37,196 nt of DNA. It comes from an uncultured Alphaproteobacteria bacterium (GTDB lineage: Bacteria; Pseudomonadota; Alphaproteobacteria; HIMB59). The notes beneath the pieces were generated by a model. The model did no database searches and was not told the origin of the DNA. It was given only the letters and a program-made list of their open reading frames with translations. Location of the stretch: contig CACNEB010000010.1 of NCBI GenBank assembly GCA_902619375.1, forward strand, positions 1-37,196, written 5' to 3'. Within the stretch, counting starts at the first letter, position 1; every line of letters begins with the position of its first letter. Both the position numbers and the translations under genes were made by a program. This document shows positions 8,614 through 16,351 of this stretch, piece by piece.

Positions 8614-9783
8614 ATGCAGACCAATTTTTTCAGAAAAATAATATTTGATGAAAAATCAAGATCCCTTCTAATTCAAACACTGGTAATTGGTCTTTTTGCT
8701 TTATTTATTTATCTCATAACCCAGCAAACAGCATATAACTTAGAAAAAAGAGGAATTAGCTCAGGTTTTGATTTCTTACATATCTCAGCAGGTTACGATA
8801 TAAGCATCCGTTTAATTCCATTTACAAGTGAGGACACTCACTTAAGAGCTTATTTTGTTGGATTATTAAATACATTGATGATTGCTGTTTGTGGGTGTTT
8901 TTTAGCAACCATAATTGGATTTTTAGTCGGAATTATTCGCCTTTCAAGCAATTGGCTATTTCGTAATATTGCTTATGTTTATGTTGAGTTTACAAGAAAT
9001 GTCCCAGTTCTTGTTCAAATAATTCTTTACTACAGCATTCTTTTAAACTTACCTAAAATCAAACAAGCAATAGTAATTTTTGATAATTTTTATTTAACTA
9101 ATCGAGGTTTCTTTTCCCCCTCTCCAATATTTAAAGACGGTTTTTCAATTGTTGCTTGGAGCTTAGTAATTGCAATTATATTTACTTTTTTCTTAAAAAG
9201 ATTTTTAAAGAAAAAACAGGAAGAAACCGGAAAACAATATCCAACTTTTATGATAAACAGTGCAATTATTATTTTTACCCCAATTATTTTTTATTACATC
9301 ATGGGCATGCCTTTAGAGTTTGATAGTCCAGTTTTGAAGGGATTTAATTTTAAAGGAGGTATGGTAATTCGCCCAGAATTTTTAGGAATGCTATTTGGTT
9401 TATCTATTTATACTGCTGCATTTATCTCTGAGACTGTTCGATCTGGTATTATATCAGTATCAAAGGGACAAAGGGAGGCATCTCAAGCTTTAGGTTTAAA
9501 AAGTAATTTCATAATGAGGTTGATTATCATTCCTCAAGCACTAAGAGTTATCATTCCGCCTCTTACCTCTCAATATTTAAATTTAACAAAAAACTCCTCT
9601 CTTGGAATCGCAATAGGTTATGCCGATTTAGTTCACGGATTTGGAGGTATATCTTTAAATCAAACAGGAAGAGCCATAGAGATTATGATGATGGTTATGC
9701 TTACTTATTTGACAATTAGTTTAACCATTTCTTTTTTTATGAACTTATATAATAAGTCCGTACAATTTAAGGGTAACGCATGA
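8614..9783 (+). CDS. aapQ: General L-amino acid ABC transporter, permease
   Basis: Inner-membrane permease that pairs with AapM. Hydrophobic segments run throughout, starting at about residues 20-40. The ABC-permease signature is near the C-terminus: GQREASQALGLKSNF followed by IIPQALRVIIPP (EAA loop that contacts the ATPase AapP). The long periplasmic insert between the first segments and the His/Gln-permease core is typical of AapQ, as is the length of 389 residues. The start ATG has a weak ribosome-binding site and lies 24 bases after the intercistronic hairpin. The 3' end overlaps aapM by 4 bases (ATGA). Confidence 0.95.
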   Translation: MQTNFFRKIIFDEKSRSLLIQTLVIGLFALFIYLITQQTAYNLEKRGISSGFDFLHISAGYDISIRLIPFTSEDTHLRAYFVGLLNTLMIAVCGCFLATIIGFLVGIIRLSSNWLFRNIAYVYVEFTRNVPVLVQIILYYSILLNLPKIKQAIVIFDNFYLTNRGFFSPSPIFKDGFSIVAWSLVIAIIFTFFLKRFLKKKQEETGKQYPTFMINSAIIIFTPIIFYYIMGMPLEFDSPVLKGFNFKGGMVIRPEFLGMLFGLSIYTAAFISETVRSGIISVSKGQREASQALGLKSNFIMRLIIIPQALRVIIPPLTSQYLNLTKNSSLGIAIGYADLVHGFGGISLNQTGRAIEIMMMVMLTYLTISLTISFFMNLYNKSVQFKGNA

Positions 9784-10892
9784 GCGCTACTACCATTCAA
9801 ATTATTTCACGTAGTAAGTATTACAACTGGTTAGTAAAAAATTTATTTTCCTCTTGGGTAAATACAATACTTACTGTTATTGCGCTAATATTCGTATATC
9901 AGGTTGGAAGTTTCTTTTTGAATTGGGCAATTTTTGATGCTGATTTTAGATATAATTTTCAAGGTGAACTAATTATTGATCGCGGATTTTGCTCTAAAAA
10001 TATTATGCCTGGTGAATATGGTGCCTGTTGGGCAATTATTTTTGCACGATGGAACCAATTTATGTATGGACTTTATCCTATTGAAGAAGCATGGAGGGTA
10101 AACTTAATCTATGCTCTTTTACCTTTAGCAATTATTGGAATTCTTTTTGATAAAATTCCATTTCGTAGGTATTTTATTTATTTTACCTTTATATTTCCAT
10201 TTTTGGCTTACTTCATGCTTTATGGAGGACCAGGATTAAGTGTTGTCGGTACAAATAAATGGGGAGGGCTCTTAGTAACACTTTTCTTAGGAGTTACTGG
10301 GATAGGTTTAGCGTTTCCTTTAAGCATTCTTTTAGCCTTAGGTAGAAGATCTAAAATGCCCATCATAAAATCATTGTGTGTAGTTTTTATTGAATTCATT
10401 AGAGGCGTCCCTCTTATAACATTGTTATTTACCGCTAATGTGATGTTACCTTTATTTTTACCTGATGGAGTAAATCCAGATAATCTTTTACGTGCTTTAG
10501 TAGCCGTTACTTTATTTCAATCAGCCTATATGGCTGAAGCAATTAGAGGTGGCTTGCAAGCCATTCCAAGGGGGCAAGTTGAAGCTGCGCAGTCTTTAGG
10601 ATTAAGTTATTGGCAAACCACTCGAAAAATAGTTTTACCACAAGCTCTAAAGATAGCTATTCCACCAATTGTTAATACCTGTATTGGATTATTTAAAGAT
10701 ACATCTTTAGTTTTAATTATAGGATTATTTGATTTATTAGGTATAGGCAGAGCAGCTTTAGCTGATATGACATGGACTAAACTTTATTATGAAGTTTATG
10801 TTTTTATTTCACTTGTATTTTTCATATTTTGCTTTGGTATGTCACGCTATAGTTTATATTTAGAAAAAAAACTAAAAACGGATAATAGTTAA
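9780..10892 (+). CDS. aapM: General L-amino acid ABC transporter, permease
   Basis: Second permease of the Aap importer. It has the AapM-type N-terminal region with an early membrane segment (about 33-53) and a periplasmic stretch, then the permease core with the EAA loop [14 protein letters not shown] and [13 protein letters not shown]. Length (370 residues) is normal. The ATG overlaps the aapQ stop (ATGA), and its own TAA shares one base with the aapP ATG (TAATG), so the three genes are translationally coupled. Confidence 0.95.
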   Translation: MSATTIQIISRSKYYNWLVKNLFSSWVNTILTVIALIFVYQVGSFFLNWAIFDADFRYNFQGELIIDRGFCSKNIMPGEYGACWAIIFARWNQFMYGLYPIEEAWRVNLIYALLPLAIIGILFDKIPFRRYFIYFTFIFPFLAYFMLYGGPGLSVVGTNKWGGLLVTLFLGVTGIGLAFPLSILLALGRRSKMPIIKSLCVVFIEFIRGVPLITLLFTANVMLPLFLPDGVNPDNLLRALVAVTLFQSAYMAEAIRGGLQAIPRGQVEAAQSLGLSYWQTTRKIVLPQALKIAIPPIVNTCIGLFKDTSLVLIIGLFDLLGIGRAALADMTWTKLYYEVYVFISLVFFIFCFGMSRYSLYLEKKLKTDNS

Positions 10893-11635
10893 TGAGCTCA
10901 GATCAGGTAATACATTTAGAAAAAGTAAACAAATGGTATGATGATTTTCATGTTTTAAAAGATATTGATTTAGTTGTTCATAAAGGGCAAAAAATCGTTA
11001 TCTGTGGCCCTAGTGGTTCTGGTAAGTCAACAATGATAAGATGTATAAATCGTCTAGAGGCTCATCAAAAAGGGACAATAATCGTTCACGGAACTGAACT
11101 TACAAATGATCTTAAAAATATTGATTTAATTAGGAAAAATGTCGGTATGGTTTTCCAACAATTCAATCTTTTTCCGCACCTCTCTGTATTAGACAATATT
11201 TCCTTAGCGCCAATTTGGGTGAAAAAAATGCCAAAAAATGAAGCCGAAGATATTGCAATGTCCTATTTAGAAAAAGTTAAAATTCCTGAACAGGCTCAAA
11301 AATTTCCTGGTCAGCTCTCCGGAGGTCAACAGCAACGTGTTGCTATTGCTAGATCTTTAGCTATGAACCCTGACATTATGTTGTTTGATGAACCAACATC
11401 AGCTCTAGACCCAGAGATGATCAAAGAGGTTTTGGATGTGATGATACAATTAGCTGAAGAGGGTATGACTATGTTAGTTGTTACTCATGAGATGGGATTT
11501 GCAAAAACTGTTGCTGATCAAATGATTTTTATGGATGAGGGAAGAATTGTTGAACAAGCATCCCCAGATGAATTCTTTAATAACCCAAAAAGCGATCGAA
11601 CTAAACTTTTCTTAAGTCAAATTCTTAATCATTAA
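10892..11635 (+). CDS. aapP: General L-amino acid ABC transporter, ATPase
   Basis: Energises the AapQM permease on the cytoplasmic side. Walker [10 protein letters not shown] is at residues 39-47, the Q-loop lies in [13 protein letters not shown], the signature is [10 protein letters not shown], Walker B reads [12 protein letters not shown], and the switch histidine is in VVTHEMG. At 247 residues it is a typical polar-amino-acid ABC ATPase. Its start shares one base with the aapM stop. The next gene, a RhtB/LysE exporter, begins 11 bases later. Confidence 0.97.
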   Translation: MSSDQVIHLEKVNKWYDDFHVLKDIDLVVHKGQKIVICGPSGSGKSTMIRCINRLEAHQKGTIIVHGTELTNDLKNIDLIRKNVGMVFQQFNLFPHLSVLDNISLAPIWVKKMPKNEAEDIAMSYLEKVKIPEQAQKFPGQLSGGQQQRVAIARSLAMNPDIMLFDEPTSALDPEMIKEVLDVMIQLAEEGMTMLVVTHEMGFAKTVADQMIFMDEGRIVEQASPDEFFNNPKSDRTKLFLSQILNH

Positions 11636-11646
11636 AAAAGTATAAG

Positions 11647-12273
11647 ATGAATGAAGTTGTAATGGCTTTGTTATCCGGATGGATAATATTTTATTTTGCT
11701 GTGTTTTTGCCAGGACCTAATACTTTTTTTGTGGCATCCGTTGGAATTAGTGGACAGAAAAAACAAATTTGGGGTGCTGCAGTTGGTACTGCTATTGGTT
11801 CTTTTACTTGGTGCTTACTTGCTACAACAGGTATTTCTTTTCTAATTTCAAATTTAATAGGTTGGGGTTTTATTGTTTTAAAGATCTTAGCCAGTCTTTA
11901 TATGATTTATTTAGCCTATCAAATTGGCAGCCAATACTTTAGCTCTGAAAATCAACTCATAAAACTATCCAATGAAAGAAATTTTTTAAATAGTATGAAG
12001 AAAGCAATAATTGTTGCTTATACCAATCCCAAAGCTTTCGCATTTTGGTCTGCTCTAGCAACTTTACAATTCAGTGAAAACCTAAATTTTAGTATCGCTC
12101 TAATTTTTGCAACAGGTAGTTTTTTTATTTCAGCAATGAATTATTCAATTATCGGCCACTTTTTTGGTATAAAAAAGTTTTCAAATTACTTCAATAGACC
12201 TAAAAATATTGTCAATTTAATATTTGCTGGACTTTTTATATTTGTTGCTATTGAAATTTGGGTATTAGGCTAG
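11647..12273 (+). CDS. LysE/RhtB-family amino-acid exporter
   Basis: Inner-membrane exporter of the LysE superfamily, which moves amino acids or their derivatives outward. Six hydrophobic segments can be traced over 208 residues. The N-terminal family signature is seen as FLPGPNTFFVASVGISGQKK, and YTNPKAFAFWSAL in the middle matches the conserved N-P-K region. It starts 11 bases after aapP on the same strand, so importer and exporter may be on one transcript. It is followed by a hairpin terminator at 12277-12298. The substrate cannot be told from sequence. Confidence 0.88.
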   Translation: MNEVVMALLSGWIIFYFAVFLPGPNTFFVASVGISGQKKQIWGAAVGTAIGSFTWCLLATTGISFLISNLIGWGFIVLKILASLYMIYLAYQIGSQYFSSENQLIKLSNERNFLNSMKKAIIVAYTNPKAFAFWSALATLQFSENLNFSIALIFATGSFFISAMNYSIIGHFFGIKKFSNYFNRPKNIVNLIFAGLFIFVAIEIWVLG

Positions 12274-12276
12274 GCA

Positions 12277-12298
12277 AAAAGCCCAAGATAGGGCTTTT
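12277..12298. terminator. Bidirectional terminator hairpin
   Basis: AAAAGCCC, loop AAGATA, GGGCTTTT: a perfect 8-base stem, flanked by A-runs on the left and T-runs on the right, so it reads as an intrinsic terminator on both strands. It would end the aap-lysE transcript and, on the other strand, the small-gene transcript whose stop codon begins inside the stem. Confidence 0.75.
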
Positions 12299-12461
12299 AA
12301 AATTTTCTAATAAATCTTCTATCTATCTCTTTTTGTCTTCTTTCAAGATCAATCATGTCGATAGCTTGAGATAAATATACCTCTTCTTTGTAAGACTTTG
12401 ATTTTTGGTCATTTTTTCCATTAATAATTATTTTTCTAATAGATTTAAATAGATTGCTCAT
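12297..12461 (-). CDS. 54-residue DUF3563-like small protein
   Basis: A short open frame read by hand on the minus strand: ATG at 12461, TAA at 12297-12299. The first 15 residues are basic and hydrophobic (MSNLFKSIRKIIING). The C-terminal half contains YLSQAIDMIDLERRQKEIDR, which resembles the DUF3563 core of short alpha/betaproteobacterial proteins (A-Y-L-A-Q-A-x-D-x-x-D-L-E-R-R) from memory. The C-terminus is basic (RFIRKF). Its ATG shares one base with the stop of the preceding small gene (TAATG), which supports both as real. DUF3563 has no established function. Confidence 0.65.
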   Translation of the reverse strand: MSNLFKSIRKIIINGKNDQKSKSYKEEVYLSQAIDMIDLERRQKEIDRRFIRKF

Positions 12462-12640
12462 TAGGCAGCCTCTTTTAAGCTATTTGGAAATGACTGATTT
12501 CTTTGATACTCGGAGTAGGCCCATTGCCAATCTGTGCCATACTCAACCTTACAAAAATTTATAATACTGTCTTCTTTTTTACTAAAAAGAGATAACCAGA
12601 ACTTTAAAGATCTTTCTGTAAATCCAAAAATTTTATTCAT
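12461..12640 (-). CDS. 59-residue small protein, unknown function
   Basis: A second hand-read small frame: ATG at 12640, stop at 12461-12463. A ribosome-binding stretch AAGAAAGGAA lies about 7-16 bases before the ATG, and TATATATATA upstream could serve as a -10 region. The protein has an amphipathic N-terminus (MNKIFGFTERSLKFWLSLF) and an aromatic acidic segment CKVEYGTDWQWAYSEYQRN, ending SLKEAA. I do not recognise a family. It is coupled by TAATG to the DUF3563-like gene. Together the two fill what would otherwise be a 529-base gap between the exporter and the dipeptidase. Confidence 0.6.
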   Translation of the reverse strand: MNKIFGFTERSLKFWLSLFSKKEDSIINFCKVEYGTDWQWAYSEYQRNQSFPNSLKEAA

Positions 12641-12802
12641 AATTTTATTTCCTTTCTTACATATATATATAGTTTTAAAAAGAAGTTTTACTTTTGCTAA
12701 ATATAGACAGCAGATGTCTATTTATGAGACTTCAAACAAATTCATTAAATATTTTTAATTTGCATGTAGTCTAAGTTACAAAAAAAATGATAAATTTAGG
12801 AC

Positions 12803-13879
12803 ATGGATTATAAAATTTTTGATGGCCATAATGATGTATTATTTAGACTATTTTTAAAGAACAAACCTGACTCCTATCTTGATTTTATCGATGGAGATAA
12901 TGAGGGACATTTAGATCTTCCTCGCATGAACCAAGCTAATTTTAAAGGAGGCTTATGCGCCATATATGTTCCTACCCCAGAACAAGATATCTCTGATTCT
13001 GATAAGTTGGTCAACTATAAAGATATGGAGAAAGATGAGTATTTATTACCACTTCCAAGACCCGTAGACGTAAACGATGCATTACCAGTTGTTTTAAATC
13101 AATTGTCTATCCTTTCAAAAATTGAAAGAAACTCAAAAAATAAAGTTAAGATTTGTTTATCCAGCAAGGATTTGGAAACCTCGTTTAAACATGATGATCA
13201 ATTATCTGTAGTAATGCATATAGAGGGCGCAGAATGTATAGATAAAAATTTTTATAATCTCGAAACTTTATTTCGAGCTGGTCTTAGATCAATTGGGCCA
13301 GTTTGGTCAAGACCTACTATTTTTGCAGAGGGCGTTCCCTTTGCTTTTCCAACTTCACCTGATATTGGAGATGGTTTAACCGAAATAGGAATAGAACTTA
13401 TAAAAAATTGTAATTCACTAAATATGTTAATTGACACCTCTCATTTAAATGAAAAAGGCTTTTGGGATATAGCAAAATATTCGAATTCGCCCCTAGTAGC
13501 CACGCATAGCAATGCTCATCAGATTTGCCCACATTCTAGAAATCTTACAAATAAGCAATTAGATGCAATTAAAGAAACTCAAGGGATGGTAGGAGTTAAC
13601 TTTGCCCCAGCTTTTTTAAGGAAAGATGGAAAAATGGTTTCTGATACAGATTTACAAATAATAGTTGATCATTTTAAGTACCTTATTGACTATTTGGGAG
13701 ATGATAAAGTTGGATTTGGCTCAGATTTTGACGGTGCAATGATGCCAAAAGATCTAAATAGTGTTCTAGGTATGCACAAATTAATCGATCTATTAATTTC
13801 ACAGGGTTTTAATAAAAACTTAATGATTAAAATTTCACATTTAAATTGGATTAATCTTTTAAAAAGAGTTCTAAATTAA
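12803..13879 (+). CDS. Membrane dipeptidase (M19 renal dipeptidase family)
   Basis: Zinc-dependent dipeptidase or related hydrolase of peptidase family M19. The N-terminal metal ligands are in DGHNDVLFR (about residues 7-15), the bridging glutamate in VMHIEGAE, and further ligand histidines in IDTSHLNEKGFWD and VATHSNAH. GFGSDFDGA near the C-terminus holds the conserved aspartate. Despite the family name there is no signal peptide here, so the enzyme is probably cytoplasmic, hydrolysing dipeptides (often with D-residues). The 358-residue length is normal. It stands alone, divergent from the small-gene pair. Confidence 0.9.
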   Translation: MDYKIFDGHNDVLFRLFLKNKPDSYLDFIDGDNEGHLDLPRMNQANFKGGLCAIYVPTPEQDISDSDKLVNYKDMEKDEYLLPLPRPVDVNDALPVVLNQLSILSKIERNSKNKVKICLSSKDLETSFKHDDQLSVVMHIEGAECIDKNFYNLETLFRAGLRSIGPVWSRPTIFAEGVPFAFPTSPDIGDGLTEIGIELIKNCNSLNMLIDTSHLNEKGFWDIAKYSNSPLVATHSNAHQICPHSRNLTNKQLDAIKETQGMVGVNFAPAFLRKDGKMVSDTDLQIIVDHFKYLIDYLGDDKVGFGSDFDGAMMPKDLNSVLGMHKLIDLLISQGFNKNLMIKISHLNWINLLKRVLN

Positions 13880-13920
13880 TAAATATTCAATGAAGTGAAA
13901 CTTTAGTATCAAAAAAATTC

Positions 13921-13935
13921 TGATATAATCTTTTT
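13921..13935 (+). promoter_or_regulatory. Extended -10 promoter for the 61-residue gene
   Basis: TGATATAAT (13921-13929) is a perfect extended -10 element (TGN-TATAAT). Only six bases separate it from the ATG at 13936, so the start of transcription should fall on the ATG itself, giving a leaderless mRNA. No Shine-Dalgarno is present. Confidence 0.6.
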
Positions 13936-14121
13936 ATGGGACTTCACTTTGACTATAAATCAAAAGCTGGTGAAAGAGCTATGGAGAAAGAGCGTAAGCG
14001 CCAAGAAAAACTTGCCGCTAAAAAGGCAAAAAGAGAAGCAAAAAGAGAAGCAGAAGAGTTAGCCGAATTAGAGCGCCTTACAGATCCAAATGCTCCAGCT
14101 GAGGGAAATCAGGAACAGTAA
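13936..14121 (+). CDS. Small charged coiled-coil protein, unknown function
   Basis: 61 residues: a short N-terminal MGLHFDYKSKAGERAMEKE, then a Lys/Arg/Glu/Ala-rich helical stretch (about residues 17-48) that should form a coiled coil or nucleic-acid-contacting helix, then an acidic tail ending in EGNQEQ. I do not know a function. The strong extended -10 box directly upstream supports it as a real, expressed gene. Codon use is ordinary for the window. Confidence 0.75.
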   Translation: MGLHFDYKSKAGERAMEKERKRQEKLAAKKAKREAKREAEELAELERLTDPNAPAEGNQEQ

Positions 14122-14182
14122 TCTGATTACCTTCAAATATATTAATTTTTTCGATCGCTAGTATCGACTCAGATTCTTTTTA
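14120..14182. terminator. Possible shared structure between converging genes
   Basis: AATCTGA (14120-14126) can pair with TCAGATT (14169-14175), enclosing a small CGAT/ATCG stem (14152-14155 with 14163-14166), and is followed by CTTTTT. It lies at the converging ends of the 61-residue gene and the DUF3445 gene. The long loop makes it a weak terminator candidate. Confidence 0.25.
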
Positions 14183-14882
14183 TCTTATAAATTTTTTGAT
14201 CTTCTGTCATAGATCTGACTTGCCTTTTATACCATTCCTTAAAATCATTTGATGTGTCATCATAAAACATCACTTTCTTTCGAATTAAGAAAATACCAAT
14301 ATCACTCTCTGGAATTCCAATAAAAGTCTGTCTTTCTGTGTGCATCACTTTTACAGTTTCTTGCAAAGGTTCATGCTCACATAAATAATAACCATAATGT
14401 TCTCCCCAGACATATCTTATAATAGGAGTTGTTGCATCCACCATCATCTGAACATATTTATCCTCATTTTTTAAAAAATTTTCCATACCTGGAACAGGTT
14501 GATGGATTTGAGCAAAACTAAGACCAATTTTTTCTTTAGGAACCCAAACAGAGGGAAATGAAACATGTAAAGCTATAAGTTTGTTACATCTGTGAAAAAT
14601 TGCTATATCCTCTTGAAGATTATAACCAAGTTCTACAAAGTTATTAAAGTTAGAATTTTTAGATGGATATTCTTTTTTTAATATAGAATTTAACTTCTCG
14701 CATACAGCTGTATTAATTTCTTTTGTAAAATAATCATCAAAAAAAATATTTTCTTTACATTTTTGTTTCAAACTTAAATATCTTTCTTCATGCTCATCAA
14801 ATTCAATAATTGGAAGGTCTTTTATTTTTTTTATTCCAGGTGCTACAGAGTAAATAGGTCCATATTGTTCCCAGTCGATCAT
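14169..14882 (-). CDS. DUF3445 protein, heme-dependent oxidative N-demethylase-like
   Basis: The segments LQEDIAIFH, FPSVWVPKEKIGLSFAQIHQ, PVPGM and HTERQTFIGIPESDI match the DUF3445 family, whose described member is the heme-binding PAS-fold alpha subunit of heme-dependent oxidative N-demethylase, acting on dimethylamine. 237 residues is on the short side for the family. There is no signal peptide, so it is cytoplasmic. Its start overlaps the stop of the upstream TauE-like gene by 4 bases (ATGA), indicating one operon. The other subunits of the described enzyme are not in the window, so demethylase activity is only a family-based suggestion. Confidence 0.75.
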   Translation of the reverse strand: MIDWEQYGPIYSVAPGIKKIKDLPIIEFDEHEERYLSLKQKCKENIFFDDYFTKEINTAVCEKLNSILKKEYPSKNSNFNNFVELGYNLQEDIAIFHRCNKLIALHVSFPSVWVPKEKIGLSFAQIHQPVPGMENFLKNEDKYVQMMVDATTPIIRYVWGEHYGYYLCEHEPLQETVKVMHTERQTFIGIPESDIGIFLIRKKVMFYDDTSNDFKEWYKRQVRSMTEDQKIYKIKRI

Positions 14883-15592
14883 TTTGTAAATAAAATCAAT
14901 ACTCCTATTAAAGTGATAGCAACAATAATAAGTTTTTTAAATAGGATTTCCGGTATTTGTTTATGTATAAAATAACCCAGCCAAACACTCAACATAACTA
15001 AAAGAGCTATTGGATAGTACATTTTCACTATCTCTAAATAGCTTCCTCCCAAAAACACAAAAAATATCGCTCTCAATGAGTTTATAATAAAAAAATATCC
15101 AGCCATAGTTGATCGCAACTCTTGTTTTGAGGAGAAATAATCTTTATACCCCATTAATACAAATGGTCCTCCAATAGTATAAATGCCTTGAATAAATCCA
15201 CCAAGAATTACAAAAAAATTTTTCAAGAATTGAGGAAACTTGATATCAGGAAAAAATAAGTTGAAACATCCGTAAACAATTAAAATTAATGCAAATATTT
15301 TTATTAAAACATCTGATGCAAAATAACTTATAAAATATGTTCCAATTAATGCACCAGGTATTGTATAAATTAAAATTTTGATCAGATGTTTTAAAGAGAC
15401 ATATTTGTATGATTGAATTAAAACAGCTAAACCGGAGGATAACCCAACAATCATTGCAAGCTTTAACAAAGAATTAAAGTCAAAGAAAAATCCACTAATT
15501 CCCAGAAAGATTATCGTACCACCAAAACCAAAAATACTTTCAATGGCGTATGCAAAACAAGCTATTAATGCAATAGTTGAAAAATTTGGCAT
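14879..15592 (-). CDS. TauE/SafE-family membrane permease
   Basis: Membrane protein of the sulfite exporter TauE/SafE family, moving small anions such as sulfite or organic sulfonates/acids. Seven or eight hydrophobic stretches fill the 237 residues. The N-terminal repeat FGFGGTIIFL and the second-repeat GGFIQGIYTIGGPFVLMGY are the family's two glycine-rich signatures. It is the first gene of a two-gene unit with the DUF3445 protein and is divergent from the TAXI-like gene, 46 bases away. The substrate is unknown. Confidence 0.85.
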   Translation of the reverse strand: MPNFSTIALIACFAYAIESIFGFGGTIIFLGISGFFFDFNSLLKLAMIVGLSSGLAVLIQSYKYVSLKHLIKILIYTIPGALIGTYFISYFASDVLIKIFALILIVYGCFNLFFPDIKFPQFLKNFFVILGGFIQGIYTIGGPFVLMGYKDYFSSKQELRSTMAGYFFIINSLRAIFFVFLGGSYLEIVKMYYPIALLVMLSVWLGYFIHKQIPEILFKKLIIVAITLIGVLILFTK

Positions 15593-15638
15593 TTAATTCT
15601 ATTTAACAATTTAGAATGTTTTATGTTAAAAGTAATCT

Positions 15639-16220
15639 ATGTATTTAAAAGTAATATTTTCTTTTATTGTAATATTATTTCTTAAAACGAATTTATTGTA
15701 TGCCCTTTCCCAAGATATTTCTTTAACAATCATGGTTCGTTCTACACTGGGAACAGAATATATTCTTGCAAAAAGTATATGCAAAGTATTGGACAGGGAA
15801 CTTGAAATATCTCATAGTTATGGTGGATCTAACACATTAGAATGCAATACACGCCTTGATGATAGTGTTGATGAAATAATTAAGAAAATTGAACAAAATC
15901 AATTTCAATATGCAATTATTAAAAAATCAGATTTATTCGATCGTCCCTCTAATTTATCGCTTCGTTCAATTTTAAATTTTCCCGCAGATAATGATTATGT
16001 TTTCATTTCAAACCAGAATGTAGATCCTAATGTGATTAAGGATATAAACTTTGGAATTATGAATCATTTGCTTGAGTTTCGCTATCTTCATAAATCTTTT
16101 TTTGAATTTTCAGAAAATAAATTAATTGTTAAAGAAAAAATACCATTACACTTAGGGACTTTAAAATTTAGTGATGAGTGGAGTAATGGTAAAAGAAGAA
16201 GGTTTACAGAGGTAGACTAA
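15639..16220 (+). CDS. Short TAXI-like periplasmic binding protein
   Basis: A hydrophobic signal peptide covers about residues 1-22. The following GTEYILAKSICKVLDRE and HSYGGSNTLECNTRLDD, then FQYAIIKKSD, resemble the first lobe of TAXI-type TRAP solute receptors (G-T-Y-Y-x-x-G-x-x-I-C-x-x-V-N; x-x-S-G-G-S-x-x-N). At 193 residues it is far shorter than the usual 310-330 and seems to lack most of the second lobe. No TRAP permease is nearby. It may be a reduced or repurposed receptor; the family call is moderate. Confidence 0.5.
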   Translation: MYLKVIFSFIVILFLKTNLLYALSQDISLTIMVRSTLGTEYILAKSICKVLDRELEISHSYGGSNTLECNTRLDDSVDEIIKKIEQNQFQYAIIKKSDLFDRPSNLSLRSILNFPADNDYVFISNQNVDPNVIKDINFGIMNHLLEFRYLHKSFFEFSENKLIVKEKIPLHLGTLKFSDEWSNGKRRRFTEVD

Positions 16221-16293
16221 TTTTTACAAAACCATCAGTTACAACAAAAATAAATATTAAAGCAAAAAATAATCCACCAACAAAAACTTTCAT
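16204..16293 (-). CDS. Possible 29-residue single-span membrane peptide
   Basis: Hand-read frame from ATG 16293 to TAA 16204-16206. The product has one hydrophobic helix (GGLFFALIFIFVVT, residues 6-19) and a short polar tail. It overlaps the end of the TAXI-like gene on the other strand by 17 bases and has no clear ribosome-binding site. Length and composition could arise by chance in AT-rich DNA, so this is tentative. Confidence 0.25.
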   Translation of the reverse strand: MKVFVGGLFFALIFIFVVTDGFVKISLPL

Positions 16294-16351
16294 CACACAA
16301 ACTTACTAAATAGATTTTAGGTGTAAAGTATATAAACTGTGCAAAATTGTC

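Noticed and set aside
12661..12673. TATATATATATA tract as a microsatellite or origin element
   Set aside because: Short, and better explained as AT-rich promoter DNA of the small-gene pair.
12534..12758. Plus-strand frame of 74 codons across the small-gene region
   Set aside because: It lies antisense to the 59-residue gene, has no recognisable motif and no ribosome-binding site, while the minus-strand pair has coupling, RBS and terminator.
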